A stretch of DNA of 8,353 bases from an uncultured Bacteroidales bacterium. Lineage in GTDB: Bacteria; Bacteroidota; Bacteroidia; Bacteroidales; Porphyromonadaceae. Numbering within the stretch: position 1 is the first letter of the stretch; every line of letters begins with the position of its first letter. A program made the translations under genes and the position numbers. Shown one piece after another: positions 1 to 7,708 of this stretch. Under the pieces are notes generated by a model. That model saw nothing but the letters and a program-made list of their open reading frames with translations. It did no database searches and was not told the origin of the DNA. Location: assembly GCA_902489445.1 (NCBI GenBank), contig CABTZX010000050.1, positions 1 through 8,353 of the forward strand, given 5' to 3'.

Positions 1-56
1 TATAGAGTTTTCCGAAAAAGTCTATAGAGTATTTTCCGAAAGTCTATAGACTTTTC
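1..56. repeat. 22-bp tandem repeat array, left end
   Basis: The core TATAGA recurs at 1, 23 and 45, an exact 22-bp period. Units read roughly TATAGAG, then TTTTCCGAAA, then GTC. The first unit is cut by the window edge and the third diverges after its core. Where unit 2 meets unit 3, bases 39-54 form a perfect 16-bp palindrome (AAAGTC TATA GACTTT). The units abut with no unique spacers, so this is a minisatellite and not a CRISPR array. A related array in the same orientation ends the window at 8304-8353. Porphyromonas genomes are known for short tandem repeats and repeat-bearing MITEs, but I could not compare sequences. Confidence 0.85.
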
Positions 57-64
57 TCAGACAG

Positions 65-545
65 CACTGTACAAACGATTCGTCACCTCCCATACCTCGC
101 TTCGTTTTCACTGTACAAACGATTCGTTACCTCCCATCCTCTGCTCGGTTAGCATCGTAAAAACAATCCGTTACCTCCCATTCATCGCCCCAACTCCACT
201 ATGTCCGCAAACCGACAGCTTCTACTCCAAGCTCCGGATTCTACTCTTCCCCGCTCAGACATTACCCATTCTCCGCTCCGATACCTTCGTACAAACGCCC
301 CGTTACCTTCCACCCCTGCTCCAATAGCTCACGTTCAAGCTCCGATACCTCCAATTCCCTGCTCCAACAGCTCTCATCATTAGACTCAACGGCTTCTATC
401 ATTAGGGTCAACAACTCACGTCCTTAGGCTCGGCAGTACCCATTCGCCATTTCGCTTTCTCCGTATAAACAATCTGTATCCTCCTATCCGCAACTCCGTT
501 ACCTTCGTATTAACGGTCCGTATCCTCCTATTCTCTGCTCGGACA
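65..545. repeat. Decayed 22/44-bp minisatellite, pyrimidine-rich on + strand
   Basis: Similar segments return at multiples of 22 bp. CACTGTACAAACGATTCGT-like copies start at 65, 109 and 153 (44-bp steps), each followed by TTACCTCCCA or a close variant. CGTACAAACGCC/CGTTCAAGCTCC start at 288 and 332 (44 bp). ATCATTAG, ATCATTAG and GTCCTTAG start at 376, 398 and 420 (22 bp). CGTATAAAC and CGTATTAAC start at 462 and 506 (44 bp). The GTAC of the 69 and 289 copies stays in the same phase modulo 22. This implies that one array, continuous with 1-56, has diverged by point mutation. A 60-codon open frame at 201-383 follows the repeat composition and is not credible as a gene. Confidence 0.7.
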
Positions 546-840
546 TTACCTATCCTCCGTCCACGAAGGTCGGCTCTTTGCTCGGATTCGTCCAATCTTC
601 CTCTTCATTATTGTCCTTTTGTGTTCTGCTTTGTTCCGGTCTCTACCACGAATTCTGCGCTTCTTGACACGCGCTGGCAAGCTGATCGCTACACCTATAT
701 ATAAGGGCCGCTCTCCATTCACAGCTTTTTCCATCGTTTAACTACCAAATAATCGAAGTAAATGGGAGCAAAAACGAGGCGTAAGATGGGTGAAGAAATG
801 ATCGAAGAAGGGACAAATCATCGCTTTGTTATTATTTTGC
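546..840. other. Non-coding stretch between minisatellite and secDF promoter
   Basis: No convincing gene is present. Short open frames on both strands (for example 546-734 minus, or a + frame ending near 738 without a usable ATG) reflect biased base composition and resemble no family I recognise. The visible signals are TATATATAAGGG at 696-707 and the left copy of a dispersed repeat at 731-762. The nonamer CGTAAGATG at 780-788 is repeated at the secDF start codon (881-889). Confidence 0.5.
731..762 (+). repeat. Dispersed repeat, copy 1 (CCATCG...AATCGAAGTAAA)
   Basis: This stretch aligns with 7951-7983 in direct orientation at about 27 of 33 columns, with two single-base gaps. Shared blocks are CCATCG, TTAA, ACC, TAATCG and AAGTAAA. 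Upstream, both copies have a T/A-rich TATAT-GGG block ending 26-28 bp before CCATCG (705-707 here, 7923-7925 in the other), so the shared element may be about 60-80 bp long. Its function is unknown. It lies about 80 bp upstream of the secDF promoter box. Confidence 0.5.
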
Positions 841-848
841 TACCTTTG
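841..848 (+). promoter_or_regulatory. secDF promoter, Bacteroidota -7 box
   Basis: TACCTTTG fits the Bacteroidota primary sigma factor box TAnnTTTG exactly and sits in a T-rich context. It ends 38 nt before the secDF ATG, which predicts a leader of about 30 nt. A proper -33 TTTG at the usual 19-21 nt spacing is missing; the nearest TTTG (825-828) is too close. No Shine-Dalgarno sequence precedes the start codon, as is normal in this phylum. Confidence 0.6.
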
Positions 849-886
849 CACGAGTAAGAAAATGATATTGAGCGAATAAACGTAAG

Positions 887-3800
887 ATGCAAAACAAAGG
901 ATTTGTCCTGTTTATATCGGTGGCATTGGCACTTATATGTGCTTATTACCTATCGTTTACCCCGGTAGTGAACCACTATGATCGCAAAGCCGCAGAGATG
1001 ACCGCCCAGGGTATGGACGGCAAGGCGTACTTAGATTCGATGGCTAATGAAAAGGTTTGGTTCGGTCAAACCTTGAAAAAGGCACGAACGCAGCAGGTAG
1101 GCCTAGGGCTGGACTTGAAGGGCGGAATGAATGTGGTTCTTAGAATCAATGCAAAAGACCTACTGGTTAATCTTTCGGGAGGTAATGACGACCCACTGTT
1201 CCTAAAAGCGCTGGAAAATGCGGAGTCTTCCGCAAAGTCGGGCGACTTTATCGATAAATTCGTAGAAGAGTACCACAAACTGAATCCGAATGGTCAGTTG
1301 GCTGCAGTCTTCGGGAGCGGGGACTTGCGTGAACAGATTACAGCTCGTAGCAACGATGACGAAGTAATCAAGGTACTGAAGGACAAATTTGAAAGTGCAT
1401 CGGAAGCTTCCATCAATGTGCTCCGTACACGTATTGACCGCTTTGGGGTTGTTTCTCCCAATATCCAGCGGATTGAAGGGGAAGGCCGTATAATGGTAGA
1501 GCTCCCCGGTGTAACGGAACCGGAACGCGTACGCAATCTTCTTCAAAGAAGTGCTAACCTGCAATTCCGCAGAGTATACCTATATAATGAAGTAGAGCAA
1601 GATTTGATCGCTGCAAACGAGCGGTTATCCGCACTGGCTTCAGGTGAAGAAGTAACGGAACCGGCAGCAGAAGCTACAACCGACCCAGCCCCCGAAGCTA
1701 CGGAAACAACAGAACCCAAAACGGAGGAAATAGATACGGTTACAGAGGCTCCGGATACCGCAGCAACCACACAAACGCAACAAACGGCTCCGGCATCCGA
1801 CACGAATGCAAAGGATAACGTCCTTTTCAAACTACTGCAGCCCACAAACAGAGGCGCAGTAGTGGGGATTGCCCGCGCATCCGATATGAACCGCATCGAT
1901 AGTTTGCTGGAAATAGCCCACGAACGCGGCTTTATCCGTGAAGATTTGATGCTTCTTTGGAGCAATAACCCGATCACGGACCCTCAAACCAAAAAAGAAA
2001 CTAGCTACTTCGAACTATACGCCATCAGAGGAACGCGTAACAGCAAACCGGATCTGGGCGGTGAAGTGGTTACGAGTGCCAAGAGCGATATCCAACAAGG
2101 TCAGATTGGTAATAGGGGACCGGTGGTAACTATGTCAATGAACGACGAAGGAGCTCGCCGTTGGGCACGGTTAACCAAAGAAAATATTGGTCGTCCTTTG
2201 GCCATCATATTGGATAATGTAGTTTATTCTGCTCCTAACGTAAATGGTGAAATTACCGGTGGAAATAGCAAAATCTCCGGTCACTTTACGGTAGATCAAA
2301 CCGTCGACTTGGCAAACGTGCTTAACTCCGGTAAGATGGAGGCATCCGTCATTATCGAACAGGAAAGTGTGGTTGGACCTACTTTAGGACAGGAATCAAT
2401 CCGCGCCGGTATAATCTCTTTCTTTATTGCACTGGGATTGCTGATGATCTATATGATCGTAATGTACGGTTGGGTTCCGGGTCTTCTGGCGGATGGTGCG
2501 CTTGTGGTGAACAGCTTCTTTACGCTTGGCGTGTTGGCTTCCTTTCACTCAGTACTAACTCTTTCGGGTATCGCCGGGTTAGTGCTCACGCTGGGTATGG
2601 CGGTGGATGCTAACGTGCTTATCTTTGAACGCATTAAGGAAGAACTCCGAGCCGGTAAATCCATCTCTCGGTCGCTCGCAGATGGGTATAACAATGCCTT
2701 CTCCGCTATTTTCGACTCAAACTTAACAACTATTATAACGGGTATTGTGCTGTACGCCTTCGGTACCGGTCCTATTCGTGGGTTTGCTACTACGCTCATT
2801 ATCGGGTTGATAGCCTCCTTCATTACAGCGGTATTCCTAACGCGTATTGTGGCTGAATCACTGGATAAGCACGGTAGATTGAACAAGGTAACCTATACAA
2901 CGGCCGTATCGAAAAACTTCCTTGCTAACCCGCATTTCAACATTCTCGGTAATAGAAAGGTAGGTCTTTTGATACCGATCGTAATCGTCGTACTCGGTAT
3001 TATCGGGAACTTCACCGTAGGGCTTAATCGTGGGATCGAATTCTCAGGTGGACGTAATTACGTTGTCGCCTTTGACCAGCCGGTTAATATTGAAAGCTTG
3101 CGTTCGTCGTTGAGCCAACCTCTTGATAATAAACTGGTGCTTACTTCCATTGGTACCGATGGAAAGCAAGTGCGTATTTCCACCAACTATTTGGTAGAAA
3201 AGGGGAATGCGCCCGAAGTGGAAGAAACTCTTAATGACATACTTTACGAATCGTTGAAGGGTGAATATCAGCAAACTCCTGATAAAGGAACCTTCCTTTC
3301 GGATTGTATCGTAAGCTCACAGAAGGTTAGCGCCAGCATGTCGCGAGATATAAGCAACAAGGCTATTTTAGCCGTTTTGCTATCCTTGATCTTTATGGCG
3401 CTATACATTTTGCTTCGTTTCCGCCACCTGAACTACTCTTTAGGAGCTTTGGCATCTGTAGCAATGACCACATTTATGATCATATCCAGCTACATTTTGC
3501 TTTGGAAGATTATGCCGTTCACGATGGAAGTAGACCAGAACTTTATCGCGGCACTGCTTGCCATCATTGGTTATTCCATTAACGATACGGTGGTGGTATT
3601 CGACCGTGTGAGGGAAACCATCAAACTGTACCCGAGCAGGGATAGGTTCTTGGTAATGAACGAGGCACTCAATAGTACGTTGGCACGTACCTTCAACACA
3701 TCACTAACCACTTTCTTGGTAATGTTCGTCATCTTTATCTTCGGTGGTGCATCTATGCGTAGCTTTACCTTCGCCATCCTTTTGGGTGTTGTGTTTGGTA

Positions 3801-3925
3801 CCTATTGCACGCTGTTTGTAGCTTCGCCTATTGCCTACATGATGGGTAAGCGGAGAGATGACAAGAAAGCTGAAGGAACAACAGACGGAACAAAGGACAA
3901 AAAGTTGAGAGAAGCCAAAGCTTAA
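887..3925 (+). CDS. secDF: Protein translocase SecD-SecF fusion
   Basis: This inner-membrane accessory of the SecYEG translocon couples the proton-motive force to late steps of preprotein export. SecD and SecF, separate in E. coli, are fused here, as is usual in Bacteroidota; 1012 aa fits that form. The SecD half has TM1 (about 5-24), GLDLKGG (74-80), VLRTRIDRFG (178-187) and LDN (442-444) in the periplasmic domain, then TM2-6 with GMAVDAN (570-576), whose D574 matches the conserved membrane aspartate. The SecF half starts near 690 with a TM, then GIEFSGG (716-722, Glu where many have Asp) and GYSINDTVVVFDR (895-907), with D900 the matching aspartate. Twelve helices are expected. A Pro/Thr/Glu/Ala-rich insert lies at about 253-311, and the last 26 residues are a Lys-rich cytoplasmic tail. 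The start is the first ATG after the promoter box. The next gene follows 23 nt after the stop. Confidence 0.97.
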   Translation: MQNKGFVLFISVALALICAYYLSFTPVVNHYDRKAAEMTAQGMDGKAYLDSMANEKVWFGQTLKKARTQQVGLGLDLKGGMNVVLRINAKDLLVNLSGGNDDPLFLKALENAESSAKSGDFIDKFVEEYHKLNPNGQLAAVFGSGDLREQITARSNDDEVIKVLKDKFESASEASINVLRTRIDRFGVVSPNIQRIEGEGRIMVELPGVTEPERVRNLLQRSANLQFRRVYLYNEVEQDLIAANERLSALASGEEVTEPAAEATTDPAPEATETTEPKTEEIDTVTEAPDTAATTQTQQTAPASDTNAKDNVLFKLLQPTNRGAVVGIARASDMNRIDSLLEIAHERGFIREDLMLLWSNNPITDPQTKKETSYFELYAIRGTRNSKPDLGGEVVTSAKSDIQQGQIGNRGPVVTMSMNDEGARRWARLTKENIGRPLAIILDNVVYSAPNVNGEITGGNSKISGHFTVDQTVDLANVLNSGKMEASVIIEQESVVGPTLGQESIRAGIISFFIALGLLMIYMIVMYGWVPGLLADGALVVNSFFTLGVLASFHSVLTLSGIAGLVLTLGMAVDANVLIFERIKEELRAGKSISRSLADGYNNAFSAIFDSNLTTIITGIVLYAFGTGPIRGFATTLIIGLIASFITAVFLTRIVAESLDKHGRLNKVTYTTAVSKNFLANPHFNILGNRKVGLLIPIVIVVLGIIGNFTVGLNRGIEFSGGRNYVVAFDQPVNIESLRSSLSQPLDNKLVLTSIGTDGKQVRISTNYLVEKGNAPEVEETLNDILYESLKGEYQQTPDKGTFLSDCIVSSQKVSASMSRDISNKAILAVLLSLIFMALYILLRFRHLNYSLGALASVAMTTFMIISSYILLWKIMPFTMEVDQNFIAALLAIIGYSINDTVVVFDRVRETIKLYPSRDRFLVMNEALNSTLARTFNTSLTTFLVMFVIFIFGGASMRSFTFAILLGVVFGTYCTLFVASPIAYMMGKRRDDKKAEGTTDGTKDKKLREAKA

Positions 3926-3948
3926 TTGGCATTTCGTAAACAGAAGCT

Positions 3949-4866
3949 ATGGAACAGAAATACCCATTCGACGAAAAGCGATTTGAGGAAAACGCAAAAC
4001 GCTTCTTCAGCGCTAAGCGTGCGCCGCTGTGGATCGCAGTGGGAGTGGGTATTGCTTCTATAGTTGGTGGCGTTGCTGCGGTTGTAGGGCACAAAAGAAA
4101 GGCAAAGCAGCAGCGTACTCTTTCGTTCGATCGTGAGATACGAGGGTTGGAGGTTGGCAACGGAATTGAAATGTCCCTTTCTTTCGGTGCACAACAACGT
4201 TTAACCATTGAAGCCACTGAGCGGGATATGAAGGGGTTGATGTGCGATATGAAGGATAACCGGCTGCGAATTTACTTGCTCCCGGAAATGCTTGAAAAGC
4301 GCAAGAAGTGCTCTATTTCTGTATCCTTGGCTTTAGATAAGCTCACCAGCCTCATCGTAGGTGGAGAAGCTGTTATTTACGCCGATGGTATCAATCAAAC
4401 GAAAGAGTTCACCATAGAACAGATGGGTAGCCACGTGATGGGGCTCACTGTAGAAGCTGAGCGTATAAAGGCTCTTTTAACCGGAGCCTTTTATGCCGGT
4501 GTTGCAATTAATGGGGGTGGTGCGAGTTTTGCCATGCTGGGAGATGGAACCGCTGACCTTACTTTTAACGAAACCCAAAGCACCGATTGCCGGATGGCTG
4601 GCAAATGTACGGTTTGTCTTACTGGTAGTGCAAAAAAGCTTGTTTTACAAGCGTCTGGAGCTACTGAACTGAATGCCTCTGACCTTATGCTTGATAAGGC
4701 AAACATCCATCTTACTGAAAAGGCAACTGCCGAAATCTATTGTCACGAAATGGAACGTTCCGTTATTCAGGATGAAGCTAAGCTCACACTTCGAGGCGTA
4801 GAACGAGGCAGAAGAAATGTATCTATCCGTGACGATGCTGAATTATTATTTGCCGAAAGCGAGTGA
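3949..4866 (+). CDS. Membrane-anchored GIN-domain (DUF2807-like) protein
   Basis: This is a 305-aa protein of unknown function. It has a charged N-terminus (1-25), one Gly/Ala/Val-rich membrane helix (about 27-47), a basic patch HKRKAKQQR (48-56), then a repetitive beta-rich region to the end. REIRGLEVGNGIEMSLSFG (62-80), followed by a short strand ending NRLRIYL (104-110) and LTSLIVGGEAVI (132-143), follows the order expected of the 'head GIN' domain (DUF2807), which forms a stacked beta structure. Most family members in Bacteroidota that I know of have a lipoprotein or signal-peptide N-terminus, so an internal anchor after 25 residues is less usual. Six cysteines lie in the domain (99, 121, 214, 220, 223, 265). 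It follows secDF by 23 nt with no visible promoter, so co-transcription is likely. A link to secretion is only positional. Family assignment is by pattern, without a profile search. Confidence 0.75.
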   Translation: MEQKYPFDEKRFEENAKRFFSAKRAPLWIAVGVGIASIVGGVAAVVGHKRKAKQQRTLSFDREIRGLEVGNGIEMSLSFGAQQRLTIEATERDMKGLMCDMKDNRLRIYLLPEMLEKRKKCSISVSLALDKLTSLIVGGEAVIYADGINQTKEFTIEQMGSHVMGLTVEAERIKALLTGAFYAGVAINGGGASFAMLGDGTADLTFNETQSTDCRMAGKCTVCLTGSAKKLVLQASGATELNASDLMLDKANIHLTEKATAEIYCHEMERSVIQDEAKLTLRGVERGRRNVSIRDDAELLFAESE

Positions 4867-4887
4867 CAATAACGGCGTTTAATATGT

Positions 4888-4922
4888 AGAAATGTCACCA
4901 TTTCTTTAGTTCATATAAATGG
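4888..4922 (+). promoter_or_regulatory. Two mutually exclusive weak hairpins before glmS
   Basis: AGAAATG (4888-4894) pairs perfectly with CATTTCT (4899-4905) across a 4-nt loop. The second arm also overlaps CCATTT (4898-4903), which can instead pair with AAATGG (4917-4922). The first could be a poor terminator for the secDF pair, being only 7 bp, A/T-rich and without a proper U-tract. A switch between the two is conceivable, but both are weak enough to arise by chance in A/T-rich DNA. Confidence 0.2.
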
Positions 4923-4936
4923 TTTACTTGCTTTTG
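4905..4936 (+). promoter_or_regulatory. Candidate glmS promoter (TTTA-N20-TGCTTTTG)
   Basis: TGCTTTTG at 4929-4936 matches TAnnTTTG except for G in place of A. TTTA at 4905-4908 (or an overlapping variant) stands 20 nt upstream, where the -33 TTTG belongs. The box ends 38 nt before the glmS ATG, exactly the distance seen between the secDF box and its ATG. The 108-nt gap is too short for a glmS ribozyme, which is a Firmicutes feature, and none is seen. Confidence 0.35.
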
Positions 4937-4974
4937 CCAATAGAATTTTAGATATATAGTAGATAGTTTATATT

Positions 4975-6825
4975 ATGTGTGGCATTGTAGGTTATTTAGG
5001 TAACAAGGAGGCTTACCCAATCTTGATTAAAGGACTCCACCGTTTAGAGTATCGCGGATACGACAGCGCGGGGGTCGCTTTGCTGAATCCGAAGGGCGAG
5101 ATCCATTTGTATAAGCAAAAAGGTAAGGTAGCAGCTTTGGCCGCTTACGCTTCGCAGCAGGATGTTTCCGGAACCATTGGAATAGCACATACGCGTTGGG
5201 CAACTCATGGCGAGCCTTCAGAAGTCAATGCGCATCCTCTTTATTCGCAATCCGAGCGTATCGCCATCGTGCATAATGGCATTATTGAGAATTACCGTGA
5301 AGTAAAATCTCACTTAATCGAACTCGGTTACACGTTTAAGAGCGATACGGATACGGAAGTTATCGTCCAACTCATAGAGTACCTAAAGAAAAAAGAGGAA
5401 TGCGACCTTTTCACTGCCGTACGTAGTGCACTATCCAATTTGATTGGTGCTTATGCCGTTGCGGTTATTGATCGCGATGAGCCGAACTCTATGGTAGTAG
5501 CGCGCAATAGCAGCCCTTTAGTTATCGGTATTGGCGGTAATTACGAAGAATTTTATGTAGGAAGTGACAGCACGCCTTTTCTTGAATTTACCCGTCAGGT
5601 TATTTATGTGAACGATGGTGAAGTCGTTTCCCTCAAATTGGGTCAAATGCCTCAAATCGTTTCCCTATCCAACTCCCCCGTTGACTATAAGCTTAGCTAT
5701 GTGGACTTTGAGATTGGTGCTATTGAAAAGAACGGCTTTGATCACTTTATGCTGAAAGAGATATTCGATCAGCCTCGCTCTCTCGGTGACTGTATTCGTG
5801 GACGTATCAGCGAGAACGAGAAACGAATCAAGCTATCGGCTATAGTGGATTACGGACAACGTATTGCCGCAGCCAACCGTATCATTATGGTAGCGTGTGG
5901 AACATCGTGGCATGCTGCTCAAATCGGCAAGCAACTCATCGAAAGCTTAGCGCGTATCCCCGTTTCCGTGGAGTATGCTTCTGAGTTTCGTTACCGCAAC
6001 CCGGTCATTTCTCCTAATGATGTAGTGATAGCCATCTCGCAATCCGGAGAAACTGCCGATACGCTGGCTGCCATTAAGCTAGCAAAGAAGCATGGTGCGT
6101 TTATATATGGCATCTGCAATGCCGTTGGTTCCTCCATAGCACGCGAAGCCGATACAGGAACCTACATACACGTGGGACCGGAGATTGGCGTCGCTTCCAC
6201 CAAAGCCTTTACCGGACAAGTGACGGTACTAGCTATGCTTGCGCTCGCTTTGGCAGAAATGAAAGGCACTATCGATCCTGCCAAATACGAACTGTTGGTG
6301 AGCGAAATGCTTCGTCTCCCCTCGTACATTGAAACAATCCTAAAGCATTCCGATGAAGTAAAGAAGATTGCAGCCACCTTTACCCATGCGCGGAACTTTA
6401 TTTACTTAGGGCGCGGATATAACTATCCCGTTGCTCTTGAGGGAGCCCTCAAACTTAAAGAGATTAGCTATATCCACGCGGAAGGCTATCCCGCTGCCGA
6501 AATGAAGCACGGCCCCATCGCTCTGGTTGACGAGCATATGCCCATTGTAGCCATTTCCACGCAAGACGATGTATACGACAAGATTGTCAGCAACGTCCAA
6601 GAGCTAAAGGCACGCAAGGGATGTGTTATCGGAATTGTATCTGAGGGCGACGAACGGATCACCGAACTTGCCGACTTTACCGTACAAGTTCCGCACATCG
6701 CTCCCGAATTGGAAGCCATTCTTTCAGTTATTCCATTGCAGTTACTCTCCTATTATATAGCCGTGGGTAACGGAAAGGACGTGGATCAACCCCGAAACTT
6801 AGCTAAAAGTGTAACCGTAGAATAA
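4975..6825 (+). CDS. glmS: Glutamine-fructose-6-phosphate aminotransferase (isomerizing)
   Basis: This cytoplasmic enzyme converts fructose-6-phosphate and glutamine to glucosamine-6-phosphate and glutamate, the first committed step to UDP-GlcNAc for peptidoglycan and lipid A. The glutaminase domain starts MCGIVGYLG; Cys2 becomes the N-terminal nucleophile once Met is removed. LEYRGYDSAG, HTRWATHG, HNGIIENY and SDTDTEV follow in the expected order. The isomerase half has two SIS domains: CGTS (308-311), SQSGET (355-360), STKAF (408-412), and HAEGYPAAEMKHGP (501-514) with E503 in the place of the catalytic Glu of the E. coli enzyme. The end DQPRNLAKSVTVE carries the Lys (K611) that lies five residues from the C-terminus in E. 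coli too. At 616 aa it is full length. The start is fixed because MCGIVGY must be N-terminal. It probably shares a transcript with the BI-1 gene 23 nt downstream. Confidence 0.98.
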   Translation: MCGIVGYLGNKEAYPILIKGLHRLEYRGYDSAGVALLNPKGEIHLYKQKGKVAALAAYASQQDVSGTIGIAHTRWATHGEPSEVNAHPLYSQSERIAIVHNGIIENYREVKSHLIELGYTFKSDTDTEVIVQLIEYLKKKEECDLFTAVRSALSNLIGAYAVAVIDRDEPNSMVVARNSSPLVIGIGGNYEEFYVGSDSTPFLEFTRQVIYVNDGEVVSLKLGQMPQIVSLSNSPVDYKLSYVDFEIGAIEKNGFDHFMLKEIFDQPRSLGDCIRGRISENEKRIKLSAIVDYGQRIAAANRIIMVACGTSWHAAQIGKQLIESLARIPVSVEYASEFRYRNPVISPNDVVIAISQSGETADTLAAIKLAKKHGAFIYGICNAVGSSIAREADTGTYIHVGPEIGVASTKAFTGQVTVLAMLALALAEMKGTIDPAKYELLVSEMLRLPSYIETILKHSDEVKKIAATFTHARNFIYLGRGYNYPVALEGALKLKEISYIHAEGYPAAEMKHGPIALVDEHMPIVAISTQDDVYDKIVSNVQELKARKGCVIGIVSEGDERITELADFTVQVPHIAPELEAILSVIPLQLLSYYIAVGNGKDVDQPRNLAKSVTVE

Positions 6826-6848
6826 ACACATTTACCATAATAAACAAT

Positions 6849-7616
6849 ATGGAACAGAACTTTGACAACAACCAGAGGCAAACAACTCCTCCACCTTTGT
6901 ATGGAGCTAATAGAGCTTACTCTGCCGAAAGCACCGGTCAGCGCGATATGTCCGCCATCTCAACCCGTGCGCTCTTCAACAACGTATTCTTATGGATGTT
7001 TGGCGCGCTGCTGGTAACTGCATTAACCGCGCTTGCCGTGGTCCATACGGATCTCTTCTACCTTTTAGTGAACGGCCCCGCTATGATCGTTTGTATCATT
7101 GCTGAGCTCGCGCTAGTCTTTGTGCTCTCCGCCCGAATAGGAAAGATGAGCTTTACTACAGCGACAGTAATGATGGTAATCTACTCTGCGCTAAACGGAG
7201 TTACCCTTAGCATCATCTTTGCTGCATACACAATGACCTCCATTGCCACAACCTTCTTTATCACGGCAGGGATGTTTGGCGTTATGGCACTTGTAGGAGC
7301 AACCACGAAGCACAATTTATCCCCCATTTACCGTTATCTGATTATGACGTTGGTCGGGCTGATCTTAGCCTCTTTGGTTAACATCTTCCTGCGTAACACC
7401 ATTATGGATCTTATCATCTCCGCAGTGGGCGTAGTACTCTTTGTCATACTCACCGCGGTAGATACTAATCGGATTAAGAAAATGATTACCGAATATAACG
7501 GAGTTGTGGATAACGAAACCATCCGCAAGATTGCGCTGATGGGCGCCCTCTCGTTGTACCTCGATTTCATCAACTTGTTCCTTTACCTCCTCCGCTTCTT
7601 CGGACGCAACAACTGA
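6849..7616 (+). CDS. Bax inhibitor-1 (TMBIM/YccA) family membrane protein
   Basis: This is a 255-aa inner-membrane protein with seven predicted helices (about 47-65, 77-95, 103-125, 133-152, 160-180, 185-205 and 231-249) after a hydrophilic, Pro/Gln/Asn-rich N-terminus of about 40 residues. TAVDTNRIKKM (202-212) and SLYLDFINLFLYLLR (235-249) are the signature segments of helices 6 and 7. D205 and D239 match the aspartate pair that gates calcium leak in the Bacillus homologue YetJ. By family knowledge it is probably a pH-sensitive calcium leak channel or a partner of membrane proteases; its role in this phylum is unproven. It starts 23 nt after glmS in an A/T-rich context without a Shine-Dalgarno. 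No promoter is visible in that gap, so it likely depends on glmS transcription. A strong terminator lies about 200 nt downstream. Confidence 0.93.
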   Translation: MEQNFDNNQRQTTPPPLYGANRAYSAESTGQRDMSAISTRALFNNVFLWMFGALLVTALTALAVVHTDLFYLLVNGPAMIVCIIAELALVFVLSARIGKMSFTTATVMMVIYSALNGVTLSIIFAAYTMTSIATTFFITAGMFGVMALVGATTKHNLSPIYRYLIMTLVGLILASLVNIFLRNTIMDLIISAVGVVLFVILTAVDTNRIKKMITEYNGVVDNETIRKIALMGALSLYLDFINLFLYLLRFFGRNN

Positions 7617-7708
7617 TCTCCCTTACTAAGATGTCTCTCTTGGAAAGAAACCTTTCGTAGAAAGACCTATCTGAAGCGGGAGTCTTAAGCATACCGAAGA
7701 GTAGTGCT

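Noticed and set aside
1..56. CRISPR array
   Set aside because: Repeats abut at a 22-bp period without unique spacers, and no cas gene is present.
201..383. 60-codon open frame on the + strand
   Set aside because: It lies inside the decayed 22/44-bp repeat, has a Pro/Ser/Ala-rich composition dictated by the pyrimidine-rich strand, and has no recognisable domain or promoter.
546..734. 62-codon open frame on the minus strand
   Set aside because: Arg/Lys-rich composition follows from local base bias; there is no family resemblance, and an overlapping open frame on the + strand is equally long.
786..857. 23-codon ORF starting in the repeated CGTAAGATG context just upstream of secDF
   Set aside because: It contains the secDF -7 box at 841-848, so most of it would not be transcribed from that promoter; it is also very short and has no recognisable match.
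1202..1977. Long open frames on the minus strand opposite secDF
   Set aside because: They mirror the codon pattern of secDF, overlap one another, and encode nothing recognisable.
4867..4974. glmS ribozyme upstream of glmS
   Set aside because: The gap is too short and A/T-rich, lacks the core, and this ribozyme is typical of Firmicutes.
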